From positions 1 to 33,465 of the forward strand of contig NZ_JALM01000056.1 in NCBI RefSeq assembly GCF_000737195.2: a stretch of 33,465 nucleotides of DNA, given 5' to 3'. Below the pieces are notes generated by a model. That model had not been told where the DNA came from and searched no databases. It saw only the letters and a list, made by a program, of their open reading frames with translations. Of this stretch, positions 16,279-23,906 are shown piece after piece. A program made the position numbers and the translations under genes. Each line of letters starts with the position of its first letter. The stretch's first letter is position 1. The DNA is from Sciscionella sediminilitoris. Its GTDB lineage: Bacteria > Actinomycetota > Actinomycetes > Mycobacteriales > Pseudonocardiaceae.

Positions 16279-16860
16279 ATGACCACTTTCGCCGAGACGA
16301 GCGCGTCCGAGCTCGTCCTGCACCCCGAACTGCACGCCCCCGGGCTCGCCGCGCTGCTGCCCGCCGACCGGCTGCTGTGGGATCCGCGCCAGCTGCGCGA
16401 TCTGACCTCGACGGTCGCCAGGGAGTTCGCCGAACCGCTCGGTGAGCTGCTCCGTTACGAGTCCCCGCAGCGCTGGTGGGCCAGGCTGGCCGTGACCCAG
16501 GGCGTCGAGCTGTGGCTGCTGTCCTGGTTGCCCGGGCAGCACACCGAACCGCACGATCACGGTGGCGCCGCCGGTTCGTTCACCGTGTTCACCGGACGGC
16601 TGCACGAGCAGTACCGCTACCCGGGCAGGCTGATCCGGGATGCCGATCACGCTGCGGGTGCCGCGCTCGGTTTCGACGCCGGACGGGCCCACCAGGTGCG
16701 CAACACCTCGGACGCGCCCGCGGCCAGTGTGCACGCCTATTCCCCGCCCGCGGTTCCCACCAGGGAGTACGACAGCCTGCGGGACCTGCCCGCGGAGATC
16801 CCGCCGCTGCCGCCGCGCCAGTCCTTCGCGCAAGTGCTCGCCGACACGGTGGAACCGTGA
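16279..16860 (+). CDS. Cysteine dioxygenase
   Basis: 193-aa cupin enzyme oxidising L-cysteine to cysteine sulfinate with O2. The iron-binding 3-His set is visible: H92 and H94 in HTEPHDHGG and H138 in RAHQVRN. H152 and Y154 in SVHAYSPP correspond to the catalytic His-Tyr pair. The position of the mammalian cross-linking Cys is Gly, as is usual in bacteria. Arg60-type substrate contacts are plausible (LLRYESPQRWWARL). ATG 16279 has GGAG 8 bases upstream. It overlaps the rhodanese GTG by 4 bp and lies directly after the candidate leader peptide, which suggests control by cysteine supply. Confidence 0.95.
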   Translation: MTTFAETSASELVLHPELHAPGLAALLPADRLLWDPRQLRDLTSTVAREFAEPLGELLRYESPQRWWARLAVTQGVELWLLSWLPGQHTEPHDHGGAAGSFTVFTGRLHEQYRYPGRLIRDADHAAGAALGFDAGRAHQVRNTSDAPAASVHAYSPPAVPTREYDSLRDLPAEIPPLPPRQSFAQVLADTVEP

Positions 16861-17246
16861 CCTCGACCGGTGTCGAGCGGCTGCTGTCCGCGGCGCGCGC
16901 GGAACTGGCCAGGGTCGATCCGGCCCGGGCCGCCGCGCTCGCCGCGGACGGAGCGCTGCTGGTGGACATCCGCCCGGAGGCGAACCGCGCGGCCGAGGGG
17001 GCGATTCCGGGGGCACGCATCGTGGAACGCATTCACCTGGAATGGCGCCTCGATCCGGAAGGCGAACACCGCATGGAGGGCTTCGACGCGGACAGCACGG
17101 TGATCGTGTTCTGCAACGAGGGTTACGCCTCCAGCCTCGCCGCACGCGATCTGCACCGGATCGGGTTGCCCGGGGCGACCGACCTGATCGGCGGCTTCCG
17201 AGCCTGGCAGACCGCCGGGCTCCCGGTCACTGCCCCTCCTGGCTGA
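16857..17246 (+). CDS. Rhodanese-like sulfurtransferase
   Basis: 129-aa single-domain rhodanese. ALLVDIRPEANRAAEGAIPGARIVERIHLEW covers the conserved N-terminal strand and substrate region; the active-site loop is FCNEGYASSLAA with Cys86; the C-terminal signature is LIGGFRAWQTAGLPV. It probably transfers sulfane sulfur to cyanide, sulfite or a thiol acceptor. Start GTG 16857 overlaps the cysteine dioxygenase stop (GTGA), so the two are translationally coupled and likely act together in cysteine sulfur catabolism. The operon ends at a strong hairpin. Confidence 0.94.
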   Translation: MTSTGVERLLSAARAELARVDPARAAALAADGALLVDIRPEANRAAEGAIPGARIVERIHLEWRLDPEGEHRMEGFDADSTVIVFCNEGYASSLAARDLHRIGLPGATDLIGGFRAWQTAGLPVTAPPG

Positions 17247-17252
17247 GGCTCG

Positions 17253-17313
17253 CCGGTCCTGTGACCAGGACGCGGTGTTCGATGGTGACCGCGCAAGCCC
17301 GGTCACAGGCCGG
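17253..17313. terminator. Bidirectional hairpin between convergent rhodanese and PIG-L genes
   Basis: A perfect hairpin GTCCTG-tgac-CAGGAC spans 17256-17271. The same left arm can alternatively pair over a longer distance: CCGG-t-CCTGTGACC (17253-17266) with GGTCACAGGCCGG (17301-17313), a 13-bp stem with one bulge. The right arm overlaps the PIG-L stop codon. There is no T-run, which is common for actinobacterial terminators. A role as terminator for both converging transcripts is likely but not proven. Confidence 0.6.
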
Positions 17314-18097
17314 TGAGCAGGTCCGATTCGCTGATCCCCGCGGGCGTGCCGACGCGGATGAACCATTCGGTGCCGAACGCCCGCAGGAAATCCTCCTCGG
17401 GCATCGCGAGGAAGAACGAGTCCTCGGCGATCTGGCTGGCGTGCGCGCGCATCGCGGCGCGTTTCGCCCCGGCGTACTCGCGCACGTCCACCTCGGTGGT
17501 CAGTTCGGCCTCCGGCATCCCGATCTCGGCCGGAGGCTCGAAGTTCTCCGCCCCGGACCGCTCGGCGTACTCCCGCATCGCCTTCAGCACCTGGTCGCGG
17601 TTCTGCGTGGCCTGGTAGACCCGCGGGGTCCCGGCCAGTTTGGCGGCGAGCATGCCGACCCGGTGCACCTGGATGTGGTCCGGGTGCCCGTAGCCGCCGT
17701 GCTCGTCGTAGCAGGTGAGCACATCGGCCTGTTCCTCGCGCAGGATCGTGGCCAGCCGCTCGGCCGCTTCCTCCACCGAGGCGGTCCAGAACGCGTTGGG
17801 TGCGAAGTTGCTCTCGTCCTGCATCGCCTCCCCCATCACCATGCCCGAGTCCTCGTAGCCGAGGAATTCCACCCTGGACACGCCGAGCACCTCGGCAGCG
17901 GCCCTGGTCTCGGCGATGCGCCTGCTCGCCAACTGCTCCCCCTCGGCGAGGAAGCCCTCGGGTATCTCACCGCGCTCGCCGTGGGTCGCGGAGACGAGCA
18001 CCGTGCGGTGCCCCTCGTCGGCGGCCTTGCGCAGCACACCGCCGGTCGCGATGGATTCGTCGTCGGGATGGGCGTGGAACGAGACAATGGTTGCCAT
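17303..18097 (-). CDS. PIG-L family deacetylase
   Basis: 264-aa LmbE-like zinc amidase/deacetylase. AHPDDE (9-14) and GHPDHIQVH (137-145) supply the zinc ligands; YEDSGMVMGE and DEHGGYG also fit the family. The relatives MshB and Mca act on mycothiol precursors or conjugates, and this protein could do so too, but it may deacetylate another N-acetylglucosamine-type substrate. There is no Shine-Dalgarno at ATG 18097; TAATCT sits exactly six bases upstream, a leaderless-promoter geometry. It also starts only 9 bp after the AurF-like stop, so read-through from the tetR-aurF operon is equally likely. Confidence 0.9.
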   Translation of the reverse strand: MATIVSFHAHPDDESIATGGVLRKAADEGHRTVLVSATHGERGEIPEGFLAEGEQLASRRIAETRAAAEVLGVSRVEFLGYEDSGMVMGEAMQDESNFAPNAFWTASVEEAAERLATILREEQADVLTCYDEHGGYGHPDHIQVHRVGMLAAKLAGTPRVYQATQNRDQVLKAMREYAERSGAENFEPPAEIGMPEAELTTEVDVREYAGAKRAAMRAHASQIAEDSFFLAMPEEDFLRAFGTEWFIRVGTPAGISESDLLTGL

Positions 18098-18106
18098 ACC
18101 CGCAGA

Positions 18107-19060
18107 TTAGAGGAGTTTCGCGTACCGCCAGAGCAGGCTGTACGGGAAACCCATCACATCCACGCCCTTCTCGGAGAAGAAGGACACGATGCGCGCGGCC
18201 CCGTGCCGGAACTGCGCGTGCGCGTGCGGATTGCGTTTGGCCTGGCGGTGCGCCTGCTCGGCGTCGAGTCCGGCGCGGGCGTACATCTCCTTGTTGTTCA
18301 GCAGGGTGCCGAGCACCACCGCGGCCGCGCCGCCGATGAACTTCGCGAACTGCTTCTCCACGAACCCCGCCTTGCGCTGACGCCGCATCAGGGCCTCGCG
18401 GGCGAAGCGCATGTGCCGCGCCTCCTCGGTGACGTGGATCCGCATCACACCGTGCACCAGTGGCTGCAGTTCCTCGGCGCCGCCGCGCAGGATGTCGCGC
18501 TGCAGCACGTCGAACACCTCCTCGCCCATCAGCGCGGCGACCCACATCGGCGAACCGCGCAGCAGGAAGGGGAACACCTTGCCGAGGTTGAACCAGAAGA
18601 ACCCCGGGGAGTACGGCCGCGCCCCGATCCGGTCGATCACCTTGCCGAACATGGTGGAGTGCCGGCATTCGTCGGCGAGCTCGGTGTAGGCGTACTGCAC
18701 GTGGTTCGAGGTCGGGTCCTTGCGATAGTTCAGCCGCACCAGCAATTCCATGAGTACGTTCTCGAACCAGATACCGACCGAGAGCGTGTTCGCCAGTTCC
18801 TGGCGGGACAACTCGATGCGCTGCGCGCGACTCAGCGAATCCCACAGCGGCGTGCCGTAGAGGGTGATCAGTTCGGGCGGGATGAAGAACTTGTCCTCGT
18901 CCAGCGGAGCGGCCCAGTCCAGGTCCAGCTCCGGGTCGTACCAGAGCCCGGCACTGGATTTGAGCAGCCGCTCGGCGACCTGCTCGCGCGGCTTCGGTTC
19001 CTTGGGTTTCCGCGACTCCCCGGCCTTGCTCGCTTGCCGTGTTCGATCGACCGTGCTCAT
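18107..19060 (-). CDS. AurF-like diiron oxygenase (ferritin-like)
   Basis: 317 aa. The C-terminal ~260 residues form a helical diiron fold matching the AurF/p-aminobenzoate N-oxygenase group. Candidate ligands: E100 (GIWFENVLME), E131 and H134 (ELADECRH), E180 or E181 (MGEEVFDV), H209, E213 and H216 (RIHVTEEARHMRF). A hydrophobic stretch at 242-253 may be a buried helix. Homologues oxidise arylamines or other small molecules; many are uncharacterised and not in biosynthetic clusters, so the substrate here is unknown. The start ATG 19060 has AGGAG upstream and overlaps the TetR stop (ATGA), so both are co-translated. Followed after 9 bp by the PIG-L gene. Confidence 0.88.
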   Translation of the reverse strand: MSTVDRTRQASKAGESRKPKEPKPREQVAERLLKSSAGLWYDPELDLDWAAPLDEDKFFIPPELITLYGTPLWDSLSRAQRIELSRQELANTLSVGIWFENVLMELLVRLNYRKDPTSNHVQYAYTELADECRHSTMFGKVIDRIGARPYSPGFFWFNLGKVFPFLLRGSPMWVAALMGEEVFDVLQRDILRGGAEELQPLVHGVMRIHVTEEARHMRFAREALMRRQRKAGFVEKQFAKFIGGAAAVVLGTLLNNKEMYARAGLDAEQAHRQAKRNPHAHAQFRHGAARIVSFFSEKGVDVMGFPYSLLWRYAKLL

Positions 19061-19698
19061 CCTCGGCTCCTTTCCGGGACCAACAGCTTCGCGAGTTGTT
19101 TGATGTAGCCGATCACCTCGGCCTGGTGCCCGCCCGCGTCGTCGTCCACCCCGTTCTGCAGCGCGAGCCCGGTGAACAGGGCGAGCAGCCCGCGCAGCGC
19201 GATCGGCACGAGCTCCGGATTCGGCAGTTTCTGCGGGCCGCCGAACAACCGGCCGAAGGTCTCCTCGGTCACTCCCACCACCCGCTCGGTCAGTCCGGCA
19301 CACGGCTCGCGCAGTGCCTTGTCCGTGCGCGCGGCGTTGAGCAGTTCGGCCATGGCACGGAAACTGCGGCTGCAGAACACCGACCACAGCAGGTCCAGCG
19401 CGGCCGCCCCGGTCCGCCCGCTCGGTGGTAAGGCGGTGAAGGCGCGCTCGAACTCCGCCTGCTGCCTGCGCACCAGGTGCTCGACCGCCGCGGTGACCAG
19501 ATCGAGTTTGGTCCGGTAGTAGTGCTGCTGCGCGCCGCGCGAGACCCGCGCCCGCCGGGCCACCTCGGTGGTCGAGGTGCCCGACCAGCCCAGTTCGGCG
19601 AGGCAGTCCACGGTCGCGTCGAGCAGCCGGGCCTGGGTCTCGGCGCGCCGGTCGGCTTGCCTGCGCCCGGACGGCCGCGCTGGCGTGTTCTCGGTCAC
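19057..19698 (-). CDS. TetR-family transcriptional regulator
   Basis: 213 aa from GTG 19698. The N-terminal DNA-binding domain is clear: RLLDATVDCLAELGWSGTSTTEVARRARVSRGAQQHYYRTKLDLV (about 25-68), followed by a helical ligand-binding domain. An upstream start at 19746 would add a hydrophobic nonpolar stretch (MQACLLVTWIAV) and would lie on the operator-like palindrome, so it is not used. There is no strong Shine-Dalgarno. The ATGA overlap with the AurF-like gene implies that this repressor controls the oxygenase, itself and perhaps the divergent luciferase-like gene. Ligand unknown. Confidence 0.93.
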   Translation of the reverse strand: MTENTPARPSGRRQADRRAETQARLLDATVDCLAELGWSGTSTTEVARRARVSRGAQQHYYRTKLDLVTAAVEHLVRRQQAEFERAFTALPPSGRTGAAALDLLWSVFCSRSFRAMAELLNAARTDKALREPCAGLTERVVGVTEETFGRLFGGPQKLPNPELVPIALRGLLALFTGLALQNGVDDDAGGHQAEVIGYIKQLAKLLVPERSRG

Positions 19699-19730
19699 AG
19701 CGATCACGGTAACCGCGATCCAAGTTACAA

Positions 19731-19744
19731 GCAAGCAGGCTTGC
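19731..19744. promoter_or_regulatory. Palindromic candidate TetR operator in divergent promoter
   Basis: GCAAGC and GCTTGC flank AG, a perfect 6+6 inverted repeat. On the minus strand it lies between a CGACAT-like -35 and TAACTT, which fits TANNNT at -10, with 17 bp spacing. Repressor bound here would block tetR-aurF transcription and could influence the divergent luciferase-like gene. Confidence 0.6.
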
Positions 19745-19821
19745 ATGTCGGTCGGGCGCGTTCACCGACAGCGCAGCGGCGATTCCTTGCCGGTGCCCTG
19801 CCGGTCCCCGAAGCTGGTGCG

Positions 19822-20712
19822 GTGCCGATCGAATTCCACCTGCTGACCCGCGGTATGGCGGTCACCGAACTGGCCAAGCGCTGCGAGGGCGAGGGGTACC
19901 GCGCGCTGGTGGTGGGTGACCATCCCGGCCTGACCGCGTCCCCGTTCGTCACCCTCGCCGCGGCCGCCACGGCCACCTCCACACTGCGGCTCGGCACGAG
20001 CGTGCTCAATGCGGGCATCCGCGAGCCGCTGCTGCTCGCCTCGGATGTGGCCACCCTCGACCGGATCAGCGCGGGGCGCGCGGAACTCGGGCTCGGCGCC
20101 GGGCACACCCCCGCGGAGTGGGAGATGCTCGGCCGGACCCGCCCCGCGCCCGCCGAGCGCATCGCGCACCTGCTGCGGGTGGCCGGACAGACCTCGGCGC
20201 TGCTCGCCGGCGAGACGATCACCGAAACCGGGGCGGTACTGCCCGAGCCGCGGCCGGTGCAGGACCGGATCCCGTTGCTGCTCGGCGGGGGCAATCCGGC
20301 GCTGCTGCGCTGGGCGGGCGCGCACGCGGACGCGGTCGGGCTCGCCGGGCTCGGCCACACCCTTCCGGACGGGCACCGGCACACCGCGCCCTGGTCCCTG
20401 GCACAACTGCGGCGGCACACCGGGCTGGTGCGCGCGGGCGCGGGCGAGGCTCAGCCGCCGGTTCTCGAAGCCCTCGTGCAGCACCTCGAGATCACCGAGG
20501 ACGCCGAGACCGCGCTGCACCGGCTCGGCGAACAGGTCTCGGTGGCCCCGCGGGATCTGCGCGCGGTGCCCTACGCGCTGGTCGGCACCGTGGCACAGAT
20601 CGCCGAGGAACTGCACGGGTACGCCGAACGGTTCGGAATCACCCGGTTCGTGCTCCGCGAGGAGTCCCGCGAAGCCGGTTCCCGGATCCTCGCCGCGCTG
20701 AACCGCGCGTGA
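19822..20712 (+). CDS. LLM-class (luciferase-like) flavin/F420-dependent oxidoreductase
   Basis: 296-aa TIM-barrel enzyme of the luciferase-like monooxygenase superfamily. Visible features: ALVVGDHPGLTASPFVTLAAAA near the start, TLRLGTSVLNAGIREPLLLASDVATLDRISAGRAELGLGAGHTPAEWEMLG (family signature), and RIPLLLGGGNPALLRWAGAHADAVGL. Size and signature resemble the MSMEG_2516-type F420 group, but FMN use cannot be excluded and the substrate is unknown. GTG 19822 is the first start that gives a family-like N-terminus (VPIEFHLLTRG); a TTG at 19741 would lie on the operator. The gene is divergent from tetR and ends 4 bp before the convergent glucan phosphorylase gene. Confidence 0.88.
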   Translation: MPIEFHLLTRGMAVTELAKRCEGEGYRALVVGDHPGLTASPFVTLAAAATATSTLRLGTSVLNAGIREPLLLASDVATLDRISAGRAELGLGAGHTPAEWEMLGRTRPAPAERIAHLLRVAGQTSALLAGETITETGAVLPEPRPVQDRIPLLLGGGNPALLRWAGAHADAVGLAGLGHTLPDGHRHTAPWSLAQLRRHTGLVRAGAGEAQPPVLEALVQHLEITEDAETALHRLGEQVSVAPRDLRAVPYALVGTVAQIAEELHGYAERFGITRFVLREESREAGSRILAALNRA

Positions 20713-20716
20713 CCCC

Positions 20717-23206
20717 TCAGTCGGCGAACACGACCCGGCCCAGTTCGGCGGGCGCGGCCAGCATCGGATGGTTCGGGAGCACCCGCACGGTCATCCCGAC
20801 CGCGCCCGCCCGGTGCAGGGTCACGGTTCCCGCGTAGCGCCCGTCCCCGTCCGGTTCCAGGCTCACGGTGCGCACCCCGGTGAGTTCATCGCTGTCGTCC
20901 GCGCGCCCCACGACGGCCTGTACATCCACATCCGCGGGGCGCAGCCCGCCGAGATCGACGGCCGCGGACACGGCGAGCTCGGCACCGAGCACGGGCGCCC
21001 CGCCGTCGCACACCCGGGCGTCCACCTCGGCGATCCGGATCCGCGACCACGCCTCGTCCACCCGGGCCCGGTAGGCGGCGAGATCCCGAGCCCCGGCGAA
21101 GGAATCGGCGGCCGCGGCGTTCGCGGAGAGCGCGGCCGGGGCGTAGTACCCCTCCACGTAGTCCTCGAGCATCCGCGTGGCCTGCACCCTCGGAGCCAGA
21201 TCGGCCAGCGTGTGGCGCACCATGGCCAGCCAGGACCGGGGCACCCCGTCCGCATCGCGGTCGTAGAACAGCGGGGCGACCTGGCCGGAGAGCAGCTCGT
21301 AGAGCGCGGCCGCCTCCAGGTCGTCGCGCCGGGCCGGATCGGTGACCCCGTCCGCGTTGGGAATGGTCCAGCCGTTCGAGCCGTCCGAGTACTCGTCCCA
21401 CCAGCCGTCCGGGATGGACAGGTTGAGGCAGCCGTTGAGTGCGGCCTTCATGCCCGAGGTGCCGCAGGCTTCGAGCGGGCGCGTCGGATTGTTCAGCCAC
21501 ACATCGCAGCCCCAGTACAGGTAACGGGCCATGGACATGTCGTAGTCCGGGAGGAACACGATGCGTTCGCGCACATCCGCGGCGTCGGCGAACCGCACGA
21601 TCTGCTGGATGAGTGCCTTGCCGCCCTCGTCGGCCGGGTGCGATTTGCCCGCGACGACCAGCTGCACCGGCCGTTCCGGGTCGAGCAGCAGCGCCCGCAG
21701 CCGATCCGGGTCGCGCAGCATCAGGGTGAGCCGCTTGTAGGTCGGCACCCGGCGGGCGAACCCGATGGTGAGCACACCGGGATCGAACACGGATTCGGTC
21801 CAGCCCAGTTCGAGTGCCGAAGCACCGCGGTGCAGCCAGGATTCGCGCACCCGCCTGCGCACCTCGTGCACCAGCGATTCGCGCAGCTGCGAGCGCAGCT
21901 TCCACAGTTCCGCGTCGCCGAGCTGTTCCCCGGTGATCTCCTTGGCCGCCCAGCTCGGCCCGTGCACCCCGTTGGTGACCGAGCCGATCGGTACCTCCTC
22001 GGCGTCGAAGCCCGGCCACAGGTGCGCGAACATCCGCCTGGACACCTGCCCGTGCAACCGGGAGACCCCGTTGGCCCGCTGGGCGAGCCGCAGTCCCATG
22101 GTGGCCATGTTGAAGGTCGCGGGCTTCGGTTCCTCGCCGAGCCCGATGATCCAGTCCGGATCCACCCCGGGCAGCAGGGTTCCGTCGCCGAAAAAGGAGC
22201 GCACCAGTTCGACCGGGAACCGGTCGATGCCCGCGGGAACCGGGGTGTGCGTGGTGAACACGGTCCCCGCGCGCACCGCGGCCAGTGCCTGGCGTTCCTC
22301 GAGACCGTGGCCCTCGACGAGTTCCCGGACCCGTTCCAGGCCGAGGAATCCGGCGTGCCCCTCGTTGGTGTGGAACACCTCCGGCTGTGGGAGACCGGTC
22401 AGCTCGCAGTAGGCCCGCACCGCGCGCACCCCGCCGATACCGGCCAGGATCTCCTGTTTGATGCGGTGTTCCTGGTCCCCGCCGTAGAGCCGGTCGGTGA
22501 CGCTGCGCAGATCCTCTTCGTTCTCGTCCAGATCGGAATCCAGCAGCAGCAACGGGATCCGGCCGACCTCGGCGCGCCACACCCTGGCCCGCAGCACCCG
22601 CCCGCCAGGCATCGCCACGTGCACCAGGATCGGCGTGTCCGCGGCATCGGTGACCAGTTCGAGGGGCAGACCCTCGGGATCGAGGACCGGATAGTGCTCC
22701 TGCTGCCAGCCGTCCAGGGACAGCGACTGGCGGAAGTACCCGGAACCGTAGAGCAGGCCCACCCCGATGACCGGGACCCCGAGATCCGAGGCGGCCTTGA
22801 GATGGTCGGCGGCGAGCACCCCGAGCCCGCCGGAGTAGTTCGGCAACGCCTCGGTGACCCCGAACTCCATGGAGAAGTAGGCGATCGAACCGGGCATCCG
22901 GGACTCGTGCGCCCGCTCCTGATACCACCTCGGCCCGTCCAGGTAGTCCCGCAGTTCTCCGGCGAGCGCCTGTACCCGCGCCACGAACTCCTCGTCGGCG
23001 GCGAGCCGGTCGAGTTCGGCGGCGGGCATCGCGTCCAGCAACCGCAGCGGATCCCCGGTCGCGGCCCAGGTCTCGGGCGCCATCGCGGCGAACAACTCCT
23101 GCGTCGGCGGATGCCAGGTCCAGCGCAGATTACGGGCGAGCACCCCGATATCGGTGAGTTGTTCGGGTAGCCCCGCGCGAACGGCGAAGCGGCGTACGGC
23201 TTTCAC
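20717..23206 (-). CDS. glgP: Alpha-glucan (glycogen/maltodextrin) phosphorylase
   Basis: 829-aa GT35 phosphorylase, releasing glucose-1-phosphate from alpha-1,4-glucans. An N-terminal DUF3417 segment (GVLARNLRWTWHPPTQELF) precedes the catalytic core: SIAYFSMEFGVTEALPNYSGGLGVLAADHLKAASDLG, VFHTNEGHAGFLGLER, TVFTTHTPVPAGIDRF, GSVTNGVHGPSWA, FARRVPTYKRLTL and WLNNPTRPLEACGTSGMKAALNG with PLP lysine about K587. A C-terminal beta domain follows. The start is GTG 23206 with no Shine-Dalgarno; TATCGT lies 8 bases upstream. It follows the chorismate mutase gene by 64 bp in the same direction. Nothing is missing from the catalytic core. Confidence 0.96.
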   Translation of the reverse strand: MKAVRRFAVRAGLPEQLTDIGVLARNLRWTWHPPTQELFAAMAPETWAATGDPLRLLDAMPAAELDRLAADEEFVARVQALAGELRDYLDGPRWYQERAHESRMPGSIAYFSMEFGVTEALPNYSGGLGVLAADHLKAASDLGVPVIGVGLLYGSGYFRQSLSLDGWQQEHYPVLDPEGLPLELVTDAADTPILVHVAMPGGRVLRARVWRAEVGRIPLLLLDSDLDENEEDLRSVTDRLYGGDQEHRIKQEILAGIGGVRAVRAYCELTGLPQPEVFHTNEGHAGFLGLERVRELVEGHGLEERQALAAVRAGTVFTTHTPVPAGIDRFPVELVRSFFGDGTLLPGVDPDWIIGLGEEPKPATFNMATMGLRLAQRANGVSRLHGQVSRRMFAHLWPGFDAEEVPIGSVTNGVHGPSWAAKEITGEQLGDAELWKLRSQLRESLVHEVRRRVRESWLHRGASALELGWTESVFDPGVLTIGFARRVPTYKRLTLMLRDPDRLRALLLDPERPVQLVVAGKSHPADEGGKALIQQIVRFADAADVRERIVFLPDYDMSMARYLYWGCDVWLNNPTRPLEACGTSGMKAALNGCLNLSIPDGWWDEYSDGSNGWTIPNADGVTDPARRDDLEAAALYELLSGQVAPLFYDRDADGVPRSWLAMVRHTLADLAPRVQATRMLEDYVEGYYAPAALSANAAAADSFAGARDLAAYRARVDEAWSRIRIAEVDARVCDGGAPVLGAELAVSAAVDLGGLRPADVDVQAVVGRADDSDELTGVRTVSLEPDGDGRYAGTVTLHRAGAVGMTVRVLPNHPMLAAPAELGRVVFAD

Positions 23207-23270
23207 GCCAGCCGACGATAGCTTGACCGATCCGGCGGGTGCACCCGCGGTCGGCGGGGGTGGTCGCCCG

Positions 23271-23870
23271 TCACAGGTCCCCCGTGATGCACACGGATCG
23301 GGTAGCCCGCCACTGCCCGCGCGCGTGCAGCGGGTCCAGCCGGTGAGCCACCCCGGTCGCGGTGAACGCGATCCGCACCCGCAGCTGGCAGGCGGGGGTC
23401 GCGCGTTCCGGCACGGTCACGGCCAGTTCGTCGAGCAGCCGCTTGGTGAGCGCGTCGATCTTCGGCCGTACCTCGGTGGCCAGGTCCGGCCGGTGCTTCG
23501 GGGCCAGTTCCGGATGCGCGGTCCAGCGGGCGAACAGGCCGTACTCCACGACCTTGGCCGCCTCGATCTGGTCACGGAAGAACGCCACGGTCGCGTTCTG
23601 GTCCAGGCCCAGTTCCCGGGCCCGGTTCGCCGCGTCCTCGAGCACCTGCCGCTCGCGCGCCGCATCGGTGATCGCACCGTCCGGGAATTTCGCGGCCGCC
23701 ACGAGATCGGCGACCTCGACCCGGTCGGTGACCGCGTCGGCGAGACCGAGCAGCGTGTGGTCGGGCGGGATCGCGGCCGAGCTCGGCGCGGCGAGCATGG
23801 CGAACAGGGTGAGGCAGGTGCCGCCGACACCGGCACGGCGGAGCAACTGGCGCAACCGGGACCGTTCCAT
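23271..23870 (-). CDS. Secreted chorismate mutase (AroQ gamma class)
   Basis: 199 aa. The N-terminus has a classical signal peptide: basic MERSRLRQLLRR, hydrophobic core GTCLTLFAMLAA, then PSSA as a likely cleavage site. The mature protein is all-helical: LADAVTDRVEVADLVAAAKF, the R-x-x-V-L-E-D-A type helix (ERQVLEDAANRARELGLD), FFRDQIEAAKVVEYGLFARW, and a C-terminal part with two Cys that can form a disulfide. This matches the exported gamma-class mutase of actinobacteria (as in M. tuberculosis). It converts chorismate to prephenate outside the cytoplasm; the purpose of secretion is unknown. ATG 23870 is used because the in-frame TTG at 23891 is weak. It is divergent from the metallopeptidase gene across 36 bp. 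Confidence 0.9.
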   Translation of the reverse strand: MERSRLRQLLRRAGVGGTCLTLFAMLAAPSSAAIPPDHTLLGLADAVTDRVEVADLVAAAKFPDGAITDAARERQVLEDAANRARELGLDQNATVAFFRDQIEAAKVVEYGLFARWTAHPELAPKHRPDLATEVRPKIDALTKRLLDELAVTVPERATPACQLRVRIAFTATGVAHRLDPLHARGQWRATRSVCITGDL

Positions 23871-23906
23871 GACCGAGCACCGTACCGCCAAGGCACACTG
23901 TCGCGC

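Noticed and set aside
20768-23170. 800-codon plus-strand frame opposite glucan phosphorylase
   Set aside because: His/Arg/Gly-rich shadow of a gene with an intact phosphorylase core.
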